Shown: positions 1-11,727 of the stretch, in pieces
Position numbering within the stretch: the stretch's first letter is position 1
How the letters are laid out: the number at the start of each line of letters is the position of its first letter
Made by a program: the position numbers and the translations under genes
Assembly: GCF_000764305.2 (NCBI RefSeq)
Contig: NW_025936659.1
Location: 310,001 to 374,000 of the forward strand
Length of the DNA stretch: 64,000 nt
Reading direction: 5' to 3'
Origin: Hyalella azteca
Taxonomy: Eukaryota > Arthropoda > Malacostraca > Amphipoda > Hyalellidae
The notes under the pieces: model-generated
Told to the model about the DNA's origin: nothing
What the model saw: the letters and a program-made list of their open reading frames with translations, nothing else
Databases searched by the model: none

Positions 1-72
1 GCTTTGTGCTGATCGCTGTGTGCTGACCACTGTGTGCTGACCGTTTGTGCTGACCGCTTTGCTCTCCCGCCC
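1..72. repeat. 14-bp minisatellite before a splice acceptor
   Basis: About four imperfect copies of a 14-bp unit (tgtgctgaccgctt and variants) run from the window edge into a pyrimidine-rich stretch ending in CAG at 76-78. The array probably continues to the left of the window. It abuts a plausible 3' splice site, a pattern that recurs in this window. Confidence 0.55.
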
Positions 73-78
73 TCGCAG

Positions 79-159
79 CTCTTGCAGCGGTGCCCTGCGT
101 CGATCGCTCAGAGACTGCAAAGCCATGATGCTTCACGTCCTCCTGAGTATAAAACTTAG
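79..159 (+). CDS. possible terminal exon of an upstream gene (partial)
   Basis: After the acceptor-like ctctcccgccctcgcag at 62-78, the frame starting at 79 reads 26 codons (LLQRCPASIAQRLQSH and ten more) to a TAG at 157-159. A second frame stays open to 271 and is proline-rich, so the frame is not certain. No family is recognised. The call rests only on the acceptor, the higher GC content than the following DNA and the open frame. It could equally be intergenic. Confidence 0.25.
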   Translation, partial: LLQRCPASIAQRLQSHDASRPPEYKT

Positions 160-3100
160 GAGGGAACAGCAACAAAATCGCACCAAAACGCCTTCACCAC
201 CTCCTCCTATACCTCAGCATTATCCTCCTCGCAATCACTTACATCTTAACCTGACGCCTGTTTATAATTGAAAATATCGTTGCCATTTACTTTGTTTTTC
301 GGTAGCAACAATGCAGACAAATTGGAACTACACAATGATTAAATAGATATCTATGTATAAAAAAATGACTGATTGAAGTCATTGAAGTTTACAATATGTA
401 ACGTGCCTCTATGATGTGACTAATGGTCACGGCTCTTGCTTCAGTAACGGTTCACTCAATTATTGAGGAGTAATAACACAAATCCGTGTTTCTATACCAC
501 AAATTTACATGACAGAACCGCATAGATGATTTAAAATTTTTACAGGTGTGCATACAAGAATCAAAGTAATATATCTTTTGAACATTTTTTTAAATATTGT
601 CATGCTTTATTATAGAGATTTGACACCTATATATGCTGACTTAACCTTTTTGAACATATGGAACTTAACATACTAAAGTTTGCTCCAAGCTGTAACTTCT
701 AACCGTTTCTTTAACCTACTACTGAAAGAGTACAGTTCAGTGACGAGGCGACTGTATTTTGAATATTCATATTGTTGTGCTGAAATACTGGTTCCAGCGT
801 GTTTACTGGTCTAAATTAGGCAAAATTGCCGATCTATTAATTACTGATCCCCTTCATATAATTATTTTTTTCCGAGGTGCAATACCTGTGTCGCTTTCCT
901 TAGAGGAATGTTATAATAATGAAAGTTTTGACGTACGAACAATTATTCAAATCGTTTTATTGAAGGCAAAGCCGTAACAATTGACCCAGTATGGCGACAA
1001 AATTCCTAACTCTGAAGTGAAAATTATTAAATTACATAGTCCCGCAGATCATCCGTTCGAGGGATTTAATTGTTTCACAATTATAATCAATTCTCTATTC
1101 ATTTGTTCAAGTATCTACTTTCTGTGGCCCCTTTGGTCTGCCGGTTGCCCGTAAATGCAGTTCGAACTTTGAATTGGAAACAAAACCTTCACTAGCTCTA
1201 ATTGAAATCAGCACGCTTGGATGCAACAAAACTAATTTTTCGACGCTGATACCGATTTTGCGTTCCATCTGTGTGGCTACATAAATCTTCATTTTAAGCA
1301 CGTATGTAACTGAAATTTGATGCTAATATATTCGATATATTTTGATGAATTTCATCAAACGTGGCCGGTGTTCAGTATACACCTATTTCCATTTCTCTTT
1401 TGACAGTTTCCTATTTGCTGCGATCATTTGCGGATTAGCTTTGAATATGATCATTACATTTTTTGGATATTCTTGATAGACTGTCTCTAGAGACTTGTTG
1501 CTATCGATCACATCTGAAGTGCGCCCCATAATCCAACAACAATTTAACTGTAATTTTTTTGATCCTGTAAATAATTTCTCTTTTGCTTGGATATTGTGTT
1601 CCTTGCTCCCATTAAAATTAGGGTCGTATGCATGTCCGTCTTGCAATACAGATAAATTTATTTGTATATTAAACTGTGCGATATAAAGTTAGACTATCCG
1701 TTTTTGGGATAGCTTTAAATTGAGACGACATATTTTCCGGGTTCGCGAAATGAACTTGGCTCTTTAGAAAATTTCTCACTAATTATCTGGTTCATTTTCC
1801 TTTGTGTTACAATGCTTCCGAAGTGTTGTGGTGTTAATATATTTGTTGTATATCCGTTCTGTTTTCAATAATTTGATTATAATATATGTACAGTGATATG
1901 CCTGTGAAATGTACATTTAATCATGCGTTCATCAGTATGCGTGTCTTGTTTCAGGCACGGAAACTTGCCCAGTTGAATGCTTAGGCAATTCGTAGTTAAC
2001 TACAGAGCTACCTGACAGACTTTATTTCCTTTAGAATTGCCTGCGTTCTGAAACAGAGTAGAGTTTCACAATTTTTGTTACTTTTTTGCTAAAGTTACTT
2101 TTTTTGCTAAATTCTAGTTAAAAATGGTAACTGGAATAGGTACGTCTGATCTATTTCATAATAAGTTTCATTTCATAAATGACGACTTTGAAAATGTATT
2201 CAAGAGATCCCAATTTTGGCTTCTCAATTACGTTTCATTTAGGAAAATAGGCCTTCTAGCATGATCCCAGTGTGCCTGATCAACTATGTATGTATATTGT
2301 TCTATAACTCGATATTTGAACCTTCATAGATCGCGTGTATTGTTATTGTATGAGTGTTTGTGCTTCACCTACCACTGCTCCCAATCCATGATGATGGTAT
2401 TGACAGTTAAATTCATGATAACAATGTCACTAAAATTGACAGTAAATCGAGACTGGATTGACATATTTTCCGTTGATCTACAATTGGTGTAGTTAAAACA
2501 GTGCCTGAACAAGAAGTCGCTTTGGTTATTCAGTCTTTTTGAATCTAAGTTAACCGCGGGAGTCAATCTGATCTCGATTGAACCGATAAATAATTTTCGC
2601 GGATTACTCTAATAGCTTAATCCAGATGAGAGCCATGCATGCTGTTTATTAAATAGAACGAATTTTTCAAACTGTACATCACCTCTTTGATAGAGGAAAA
2701 GCGCATGAGAAGTTCACTGCTTGAATTGTATGACAAATTCTTGGATGATTTAGCTCTTTTTCGAGCGATGGCATTATTGTACATAACTCTAAACTGATAA
2801 CGAGAATAACAGTAGTACTCTCAACTGTAGTCTTGCTGACGAGAGAATATTTATCTTGACGTTGGAGAAAGAATATTTAGCGTTCATTCTAGGATGAATG
2901 AAATTTTTGAATTTTTACGAAATTAGTCGCGCACCTGATCAGAGAAAAAATGTCTTCCTTTTTTTCGGACTAAAAAACAGGGTTGTTTTGTAATCGCCTA
3001 AGGATGAAAACTGCTCTAAAAAATGGCTGCCAGGACGAAATATGTTCGTTAAACAAACTTCAAGTTATTTCCTGCTGTTAGGCAACACATGCAAATTCTG

Positions 3101-5100
3101 AATGGAGCTGACAAATTTCTATTTGCGTGCGTTTTGAGAATTTCGTGTGTGCGCTTGATTGACATGTGTGGTTTGAGGCTGCAGCAAATTTACCAAAAAA
3201 TGTATGGCGGGTTACTGTGTCCCAGTATCAAGTTTGTTTTACGGTTTATTCGGAAGAAATACATGTACGTCGCAATATTCCAGTCCTTAAATTCATTGTT
3301 ATTGTCTCTTGAACTAGCAAGTCATGGTCCCCTAATAGAAAAACAATAATTTTCTTCATTGTGTCCCTAAAATAAATTGCAGTCCTCGTTTACAAATCGA
3401 ATAACTGCGCACGAAAATTAAAATGCTTCACCTTCTACGTTTCAATTCAACAATCAACTTCTATCCAGGGGCCTCTAATGCTTGACATGGTTTATTAAAA
3501 CGTCGCACGCTTGTGTTTTTCTCCAGTTATTGGTTATTCAAATTATATTTTGGTTATCATATGCTTCTTATTTGAGCAATGTTTTCATCAATCAAGTATC
3601 AGCTTTTCGTAGCCTAATGTTGTTTATATTAAAGCAAATTATTGTGACTGAATAAAATCACACCTAGAAAAAGTCTTAGTAGTTTGTGCCGAGATATTGA
3701 TGGCTGCCTCAACATAATTTTATTTCTAATTCGGCAGGTTTGTCTTCTTTCAAAATTTCCTTCTGCGTCTCGCCGTATAATTTCTCATCAGTAGATAACT
3801 TTAATTCGTACTTCATAATTCATAACCTTAGATTCATACTCAAAAGTATTCTCCCGTATTTATCTAAAATTTTCATTTATCATCGATGATTGACTACGGT
3901 ATTGCATGAATATTCATTAGTGTAAACGACAGTTTCGAATTTGTCTTTATTTACTAAAATTCATCAACGCGTTGGACAGAGTATGCGTGCTGCTTGTGCT
4001 GACCTGGGTCGAGAATTTCGTAAACATGTACTATGATCGTAAGCTGTATGATGATCTCTACGCGATTCCATGTCTATGCCCAGCCGTATGATGATCTCTA
4101 CAGCTTTCATTCTCATGAAAGCTAAGATGGCTGTCAAATTGCTTGGACGAACTTGCGAAACAGTAATTATTTCAAACGGATTCCTTCGTCAAAAATCCTA
4201 TTGTATTGACTTTATGCCTTTCTCAATTATTTATGTTTGAATTGATATTTAGTCAGGTCGAAAGATATTTTAGTAGTTTGAATAGAGGCGCTTCACAGTA
4301 TCATAAAGTTTATTGGTTACTTTGTTTTAAGCCTAAATTTTTACCTAATAATGTTGTATGCTTATATGGATGCTTTAACTCGGTTGTCTTTGTGTAATTG
4401 TTTGAAATTTAGATCTAACTTCTCAAGCGTTGAACATTAATATCCATAATTTCTTCTAATACTGTTTTCCTTGTATTGCTCTGCATTTATCAATTCTACC
4501 ATAAAGTTTTATGCATCTGTCCTGCTGTTGCGGCATCTTGATCTATTAGGTTTTAGTTGAACAACTTAATCGTACAAAATGCTTGTATATATTCTGGGAA
4601 CACATGATCAAGTTTAAATAAAATTTCGTGATCTCAACTCTTGGTTTTCTTAAAATACCCAATGAATTTTGTGATGACGGTTGTCGGTTTCCAGTCACTG
4701 TTGGCGCAGTTAACCTCTGATTGGTTGAGTACGCTAACCGGTTGTGCAGTATTTAAAAGTAGGTTACTTGTCTAACCCGAAAATGTCTGAAATCAAACAT
4801 GTATCTTCTCGGAGATGTTCCAAAATCATAAGTCTTGGACGTCAAAATGATCCGGCATATTTCTTGTAGAGTCTCATTTATAGACTAATATAGTTGTGTG
4901 CATTTTTATTCATTTTTGTTTATCTTTTAAAGAAACAATTTCAAATTCTCTATAGGATTATTATGGTGGACATTGCTAATTCAAGAATATAAAAAATCGC
5001 TATACCTATACTTTTATATGAATAATTTTTCATATACTTGAATATCCATATATATAACACATCCATGCGACAACATTTCTTCTCGCTTCTAGTCACCGAC
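160..5100. other. intergenic, no gene recognised
   Basis: AT-rich sequence with only short, chance-like open frames. A 16-bp direct repeat (gtatgatgatctctac) occurs near 4046 and 4086. A minus-strand frame of 87 codons at 1383-1646 has no recognisable domain. I see no RNA gene, long repeat or splice-linked exon series here. Confidence 0.5.
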
Positions 5101-5141
5101 ATGTGGAAGTGGAACCGTGTGTGGAACAGCCTCCCTGATAG

Positions 5142-5251
5142 ACCGATTCGACACTTCAGCGAACTCGCGTGCGAACTCGCCTGCGAGCTCGAACTTCAAG
5201 TTAGGTTTTCCATTCGAGCTCGCACGCGAGTTCGCTGAAGTGTCGGACCGG
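5142..5251. mobile_element. 110-bp foldback element inserted in the retrotransposon remnant
   Basis: A perfect 26-bp inverted repeat (5149-5174 against 5220-5245) forms the arms. The insertion is bounded by the 10-bp direct repeat tccctgatag at 5132-5141 and 5252-5261, which looks like a target-site duplication. Removing the insert and one repeat copy rejoins the WNSLPD and IVDAPS segments in one frame, so the empty site can be read from the host element. A TSD of 9-10 bp suggests a Mutator-like (MULE) origin; this is inference. Confidence 0.7.
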
Positions 5252-5304
5252 TCCCTGATAGCATCGTTGACGCTCCGAGTAGGAACGCCTTCAAGAACAG
5301 ACTC

Positions 5305-5446
5305 GACGAAGCTATGTAGGAGCATATGTTCAGTCTTAAAATGCCTAGCAAATTACGGACCAGGCAATAAGTCCAGACGAAGCTATGTAGGAGCATATGT
5401 TCAGTCTTAAAATGCCTAGCAAATTACGGACCAGGCAATAAGTCCA
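5305..5446. repeat. 71-bp tandem duplication
   Basis: Two nearly identical copies (5305-5375 and 5376-5446), both starting gacgaagctatgtagg, cover the end of the retrotransposon reading frame and its 3' flank. The duplication is local and recent. Confidence 0.85.
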
Positions 5447-5700
5447 GCAGCTATCTCAATCAATCGTCAGTTATGGAAAGATCGGGTTCCAAGGGCCGGA
5501 TCCCTTGTGAATCAAGTCACGAAAAATTAAAGAATTGGCAACAGACCATGGGCCTTTTTCTTCAGTGCCGACACTTCCATTCTATTCTATATACTTATTC
5601 AGGTATATAAAAAAATCGCATTTGATGAAGTTATGAGATTCTGTTATTGAAATTAAAAGAAAAAAGTCAAAATAGTAGGTAACCAGCGGTTGTTAATAAC

Positions 5701-5722
5701 ATGGTTGAACTAGTTCAACCAT
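5701..5722. repeat. 22-bp perfect palindrome
   Basis: ATGGTTGAAC followed by TAGTTCAACCAT is a perfect palindrome with no spacer, in otherwise plain intergenic DNA. No function is evident. Confidence 0.7.
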
Positions 5723-5989
5723 GGTTAATAAAATTGTACAAATCCGGGATTCCGTTATTATCCTAGCTTCCGTTGAAATAGTTACGAAGGTAGCCTGCCC
5801 AACTGCCCAAGCTCCTGTGTCTTGACTGACTTTTGATTGCCGTCTGGCATCTGCCGACCTCCGTGAAGCGTTGATATTTAATTTTTTATGCCCATGTGAA
5901 GAAAATTACTAAGGTTCAATTTACACAACTTGAATGATAATTGTTTCCTTCTCTACCAAACGCTCCTTACCAGGAGCGTTTGCCGTTTG

Positions 5990-6463
5990 GTAGCTTTGGG
6001 CCTGCCTAGCTTGGGCCTTGGAGCACCGCAGACTGAGAGGGGATATGATTGACGTCTTCAAGTATGTCCATGGAGCCTACGATGCCGACCGGCCGAAGCT
6101 GCATCCTCACCGCGGAAGGGATACACGAGGTAATAGCCTGAAGCTCGCCAAAGAACGCAGTATAAGAAATGTGAGATCAAGCTTCTTCTCCTAGAGGGTG
6201 GTGTCAGAGTCAGTATGGAACGGCCTTCCGGACAGCGTCGTAACTGCCCCCTCTGTGAGCGCTTTCAAGAGCAGGCTTGACAGTTGCTGGGCGGACCGAC
6301 CGGGCCTTTTCGATCCTGAGTGCTACCATTAGCCTTTCAGTTTGCAGTCACCTGGGGTGCACCATCTGCGCGTGTACATAATGGGGGTGGCTATGCTGAG
6401 GGCAAACAAGGCGGGTGAACAGGCTTGAGTGCCTACTACACCGACAATTCAATTCAATTCAAT
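5990..6463 (+). mobile_element. non-LTR retrotransposon 3' fragment (reverse transcriptase pseudogene plus 3' tail)
   Basis: In one frame from about 6019 the sequence reads EHRRLRGDMIDVFKYVHG, then TRGNSLKL, and after a TAG it reads VWNGLPDSVVTAPS and FKSRLDSCW, ending at a TAG near 6330. This is the standard C-terminal block of invertebrate non-LTR reverse transcriptases. Disabling changes are visible: a shift of one base near 6010-6025 relative to the preceding LGLPSL segment, and an in-frame TAG at the FFS/RVV junction. About 130 bases of 3' UTR follow, ending in a short ATTCA repeat tail (6445-6463). The fragment is 5'-truncated, as expected of target-primed insertion. Confidence 0.75.
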
Positions 6464-7190
6464 GATAATCTCTTGTAGATATGATTAGCTTTCCAGGGCT
6501 TCAAGCCTTTTCGCCTGTGATGTCAACCCGGCAAGCCAAGTGGCAGCTGGCTCAGCCTCCTGGCTGCAAGCCTGCAACTGCAAGCCTCAAGCCTGCACTG
6601 GCACTGCTGCAGTGCTGCTGCTGCTGTGCTGCAGTTACCGCAACTTACCCGAAGGATGGAATTCTATAAATACTTGTTCTGCTTTTTTATAGCTATATTC
6701 ACTAGACACTAATCACTATCAAATCAATACAGCCTGGCAAGTGGCAACAGGCTAACACTAACAGGCAACTTGCTGTTCCAAAATATTACCTAATTTATAT
6801 AATTTAAATTATTAAAGTCTAATTTCATGTTTTTAGATCCAATATGATATATTTATAAAATGTGTTCTTTTTGCATTGTTAGTGAATGTGCTGAATCATG
6901 GTCCAGGATTAAAATTTTCTTACTTAAATAATTATTACTGGAATCTTGTAGCTTTAAACTCTCAATGTAACAAAGATAGAAGTCATAGAACAAAAAGTAT
7001 TGTTAGCTTTCTTTATTTTATGTTTAAACTGCACTTTAAGGCACAGTTTTATGGATAGAGAAAAAGCAAAAGCCAATCACATAATTTTAGATTTGTATTT
7101 TGTCACTTCACTATGTTGCAACTTGCAAGCAGGGCTGGAAAGTCCTATTTTTTTCTGAAATATCGTGGCTCACCTGGCTCTAATGTCATA
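6464..7190. other. intergenic, low-complexity CTG-rich patch
   Basis: No gene is recognised. The stretch from about 6540 to 6650 is rich in CTGCA/CTGCTG motifs and can fold on itself. The rest is AT-rich. Confidence 0.5.
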
Positions 7191-8131
7191 TAGGGTAAAC
7201 GCGGTATATTCCAACATCGTGGGTAATTCTGACACATCTCTAGTTTTTCCTTTATATTAAGCTTTGTTTTAGTTCCATCAACTTCCATGCGCTCGTTGAT
7301 GGTTGAAATAGTGACGTCATACATTTGCGCGTCAAACTACTGACAAAACACTAGGTCTGGGCTCTCTAGCGGGAAAATGTTGAGATCCAAAGAGAGACAG
7401 TGCATGCCACCCAATGAGATCATCGAAAAATGGGTCAAAGTTGACAGTTGACCTTGCTCTATCAAATAGTAATAAACTGTTTGTGTAGAAAGAATATTAT
7501 GGTTTGAGACTTTTGAATATGTCTGAATATATTAGGAATCCTTTAAGTATACTTGTATTTGCTGATTTCAAGTGGTAAATAAATTAGATGATTAATTTGA
7601 AAAACAGATTTAGACACATAAAAACTAATTCCAACACAACTTGAATTGGACACACACAGCTCGTTCCAAGCTGTGTGCAAAAATTAAAATTTTCTTAATT
7701 AAAAGCTTAATAACTGTTGATTAAAAGCCTAATTAAGTAGTGCTCAATATTCAATAGTGTTCTAATTCAAAGCCGTGTCGTATTCCAATACAGCTCACAC
7801 AGCGATCAGAATTCGAACACGTGGATGTCGGAATTACGTATTGGTATAATTTTAAGCGCGGTCGGAATACGTCTCACCACGTGCCAACTATAGTCTCACA
7901 GTGTTGGAATATAGGGATTTGGTAGGTTTGCATTCTAAAGGCTTTTAATAGTTTTAAATAAATATGGCAACATTTTGTGACATTTCATTGTAGCTGGCGC
8001 GTAGTCGTAGTGAGGTGTTTTGAGAGTCATGTATAGCAAACAGAACTCAAGTAACGCTTACGGTTATTTTTTCATAGTTTTTCATTTCTCGATGCGTCCT
8101 TAATGTGTCGGAATATACCGCGTTTACCCTA
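7191..8131. mobile_element. non-autonomous TIR DNA transposon, TA-flanked
   Basis: Perfect 22-bp terminal inverted repeats occupy 7191-7212 (TAGGGTAAACGCGGTATATT plus CC) and 8110-8131. If the outermost TA on each side is taken as the target duplication, the element starts GGGTAAAC and ends GTTTACCC, as expected for the Tc1/mariner superfamily. The roughly 0.94-kb interior holds no transposase frame. A minus-strand open frame of 109 codons overlaps the right end and leaves the element, so it is not a transposase. Superfamily assignment is inference. Confidence 0.75.
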
Positions 8132-9428
8132 ATTTCAGTAGGTATGAAATCTTGTGGCTCTAAGGTCATGAATTTTTGTTTGATTGAAAAATTGTGGTTT
8201 GCACTCCGCAAACATGTTGTTTCCAACTTCCGCAATCTGCAATACTTTGACAATCTTGCCAAAATATCCTGCACAACATAACAACAACAAGTCAATATAG
8301 AATGTTTCCTTAAAGATAGCATAGTTACAGTCACGTCAGAGTAGTCAGACTGCATTATCACCTGATCAGTGGCCACTTAAGTGACAACAAATGTTAGTGT
8401 TGTCTGTGTTGACTGTTTTTAGGGTAAAATTAATAAATTCTAGATTAGGGGTAACACATGTCACATAGGTACCGTACATGGGATGTTGTAAAAAGTTTGT
8501 GGCTGTGACTTGTAAATGGTTTTTAAGGCCAAGGTATGGAATTCATGGCTCAAGGAAATTAAATCATGGCTCAAAAAAATGGAATCATGACTGGCAAATC
8601 CATAAAACCATGGCTTGAAAAATTTAGTCTTGGCTTGCCAAGTATATATACCTATTTCATGCCTGTTGCAAGGAATTTAAAAAGAACAGCACTAAATGGC
8701 CTTAATGCCATTGTAGAAAATTAGGCTGATTGGCTGAAGCCACCCATAAATAGGGCAAAAATGCCTGTAAATTTGACCAATTTTTACCTGTTATCATTCT
8801 TATGGTCTTTTGCTAATTTCATCTGTGGAAAATAAGGAAAGTGGCCTATTTTTACCAAGATTTTTTCAAATCACTTGTGAAACCATTGTTTTTCACTCAC
8901 TGATGGTTTTTGCCCATGATTTTAGGAAACTTCTATGACCAATATTCCCAATAGACTTGAAGGTGAAGGGAACCAAATATAAATCAATTACTGCAAAAAA
9001 ATGCATGAATTTGCATGGATATATATTTCTGAAGTGTTATTCAAAATAATATTTTCTGCAAAATTTATAATTTTATTCAAATTTTTCATAATAAGAAATT
9101 TCAAAATTTTTCAAATATTGAAATCAATATTTTAGGGTCTGAATTTTGATTTCTTTACTTCCACTTTCTGGCAGATAGTTGCAGTAAGGACTAAGGATGT
9201 TACCAAAATCTAAGGCTCAAAATAATGCAATCTCTTCTAACCAACTAAAATGTTTTGAACAATTTGAGTCAATGGAATCTGCTACTCATAACAATAAGCA
9301 TTTCAATTTTGCAATCAAGTAAGTTGATATTGAGCAAGCAAGTAGTTGATATTTATATATATACCTTAATACCTACATCATTTTATGTGTCAATTCAAAT
9401 ATACCAAAAAACACAAAAAATACCATCT
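8132..9428. other. intergenic, nothing recognised
   Basis: AT-rich sequence without convincing coding frames or structured repeats. Confidence 0.5.
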
Positions 9429-9531
9429 AATGGGGTACTAAGGGACATGCGAAGTAAATCAGCACAGTCCTCCACCAGTTACTGGTAGAGGATTATGCTG
9501 ATTTACTCCGCATGTCCCTTATTACCCCATT
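9429..9531. mobile_element. 103-bp near-perfect palindrome (hairpin element)
   Basis: Two 51-bp arms pair around a single central base (9480) with five mismatches. The outer ends read AATGGGGTACTAAGGGACAT and its near complement. The almost absent loop and the shared outer sequence with 10429-10447 suggest a terminal inverted repeat that has been inverted and duplicated. Confidence 0.75.
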
Positions 9532-10447
9532 GCACTGGCCTGATGTGAAGCACTGGCCCGATGTCCTCAAGTGTGAAGCACTCTGGTTGTCCTGGTGGTC
9601 CTAAATGACAAACCACTTCCTCGAATTCCACCATTTCTGCCACAGAAGAGAATTTTTATTACATTTACCTCACTCAGCGAAAAAATTTCACTTAACAAAA
9701 AATAAATTCATTGTCTGTCATCACAAAATTGTGCATAGAATGTCATAGATAGAATTGTTCACTGGGCAACATAGAATGAAAATTAATAAACCTAAACTAT
9801 GATTTATTTCTCCAAGAAATATGATGGTTGTCACTAAAATATTCATTTCTATGTCAGGTATGTTTTTACAATCTTTTTTTGCTATAGTGAATTCACTTGA
9901 CACAATTAAAATGGTGTGAAATTACAAGCCATCCTGTAAGCTTACAGATACAGAAGAAATGCTATATGGCTGCTGGTATGAAGCTTGCAGTGGACAAGGT
10001 TGTTGCCAACACTCAATTGCATGTCCATATGGTAATATCACATCAATAATCGGGTAATTTCTGGATATGGGAATATCATATCAATAAAGGAAAAACAAGT
10101 ACAAATCATAGAAAATGTTATTTATTCTACATCTACTACATCATATACAAAGGAAGAGAAGGACTTCAGAGTACTGTTAGTAATGGATGAGTATACACTC
10201 TGCATGCTTCAAATGTTTTAAAATTAAGTTTTATTTCAAGTGTCCCAAATTACCCAGTTCCCAGGGGTAATCCAGGATGCTTTTATTTTGCATCTGGCAC
10301 CTTACAAATAACATATGGAATTTTGTTGGAGATCCATATAATAGCCCTTGCAAACAACTTTAAAATGAGCTCAGGCTTTTTATGAAATGTTTCATGGTAA
10401 GAAGTTATTAATGAAAGATGCTCAAAATTGTCCCTTATTACCCCATT
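9429..10447. mobile_element. candidate 1.0-kb element bounded by AATGGGGTA...TACCCCATT ends
   Basis: The right arm of the hairpin at 9513-9531 (tgtcccttattaccccatt) recurs exactly at 10429-10447. The left end of the hairpin and this distal copy are therefore in inverted orientation, like the TIRs of a larger non-autonomous element. No transposase frame lies between them, and no clear target-site duplication was found. Confidence 0.4.
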
Positions 10448-11555
10448 TTATGGTACTACAAAAAAATATATTCTTACTTGAATGACAGTGGTAGTGAACT
10501 ATGCATAAATGCTATTGTTCTTGTCAAGATAGAGTATAGAAATTAAATTCTTTGCTAGTCAGCAAAAAGCTTAGCCTTAGACATCTGTAAATCCTAAATT
10601 ATTTGGCTGTATAAGCATCTTTTTGGTCTATTAATTTTTTTTACCTTATGAACAATGTTAAGGCCTCTTGTTTGCAAATAGTTTCATCCCTTAAATATGG
10701 TTAGTGAAGGTGTAGTCTGGAACAAAGTGAATTCAGTAGCCAGAACATTTCTAGACTTGCTACCATACAGTCTTAAACTTTGTACTATCATCTTGTTTTG
10801 TCATTTTGTACCATCTCGTTTTGGTGCCTAGTATCCTGAGAGTTTATCCACTTGCCTGATGACTTAGTGAGCATTACAAGCAGGACATGTCTTTGTATGC
10901 TGTCTTGTTGCTTGCATTATATTTGGATCACAATTTGTATTAAAACACAATTTTTAGAATTATCTTCATCATTTGCAGGAACTCAATACCCTATTCATTG
11001 TATCAGATAAAATATTATGTAATATGATTTTACTCCATTTGTATTTGTCACAAAATTGCCAAATTTTATTCATGTTCTTTCCTTAGTTGAAATGGTGCAC
11101 AATTCATTTAAAAATATCATCCAATATTAAAGTTGGTAGTGAAAATCTCTGCAGATTGTTAACCCTCATCTCAATTACAGAATTATTTTGAATTTTAGCA
11201 GTTCTAATACACTCATAGATCATTTTTATTGTGCAATGAAAGAGGCAGATTGTAATTTTAAAAATGTAAAGTCTTATTATTTGCTGGAGCCTCATTTAAC
11301 CATGTTTCAAATTTTTGTAATCACTTCAAGACTTTGTTGAATCAAGCTTGGCCACCTCATTTAACCAAGTCCTGACTGAAAACTAAATCATGTGAGTACC
11401 ACGATGTATACCTACATTCTAAAATAAGATAAATCCATCATCCAATGCTTTCTATATGAATGTAGATGCATCAGTTTTTTTTTTGTGTTTTCAAAATTTT
11501 ATAAGGACTGATAATTTTTAATTTTCATTTATTTTTTAAGTGTTTTCATTTACAG
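10448..11555. other. upstream region of DCAF12, no promoter identified
   Basis: AT-rich. The stretch just before 11556 (tgttttcatttacag) is a good 3' splice site, so the start-codon exon is probably preceded by an intron and a noncoding 5' exon somewhere in or before this interval. I could not locate that exon. Confidence 0.4.
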
Positions 11556-11583
11556 TTGATGCACTCCGACTAAATATATTACC

Positions 11584-11727
11584 ATGGCTTTGGTGACAAC
11601 TCTGCGTTGTCGGGTACGAGGTCGTTTGCCTGCTCGATTTGTACAGAAGAGGAAAGCCAAAAGCAACTGCTTCAACAGACAGCGGGTTGGTCATTTCCCC
11701 ATCATGCTAATGGAACCTGAACCAAAG
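11584..11727 (+). CDS. DCAF12: DCAF12 coding exon 1 (start codon)
   Basis: The ATG lies 28 bases after the acceptor ttacag at 11550-11555. The exon encodes a basic N-terminus (MALVTTLRCRVRGRLPARF, then QKRKAKSN), fitting the basic N-terminal region of DCAF12 proteins. Two donors keep phase 0: a GC donor AAG/GCAAGC (exon end 11727) and a weak GT donor AGC/GTACAT (exon end 11733), which would add Ala-Ser. I prefer the GC donor because it fits the donor consensus better. Confidence 0.6.

Larger units (their letters stand above)
5101..5446 (+). mobile_element. decayed 3' end of a non-LTR retrotransposon (reverse transcriptase C-terminus)
   Basis: The + strand reads VWNSLPD at about 5119-5139 and, after an interruption, SIVDAPSRNAFKNRLDE from about 5258. 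This WN-LPD...APS-FK-RLD signature is typical of the C-terminal end of invertebrate non-LTR reverse transcriptases. The frame closes at a TAG after the RLDEAM segment. A foldback element (5142-5251) splits the signature, and a 71-bp duplication follows. Only the last few dozen codons survive, so the copy is inactive. The clade cannot be assigned. Confidence 0.65.

Noticed and set aside
1383..1646. Minus-strand frame of 87 codons
   Set aside because: No recognised family, no neighbouring exons; length is possible by chance in a 64-kb window.
8047..8376. Minus-strand frame of 109 codons as a transposase
   Set aside because: Crosses the right end of the TIR element and shows no catalytic motif.
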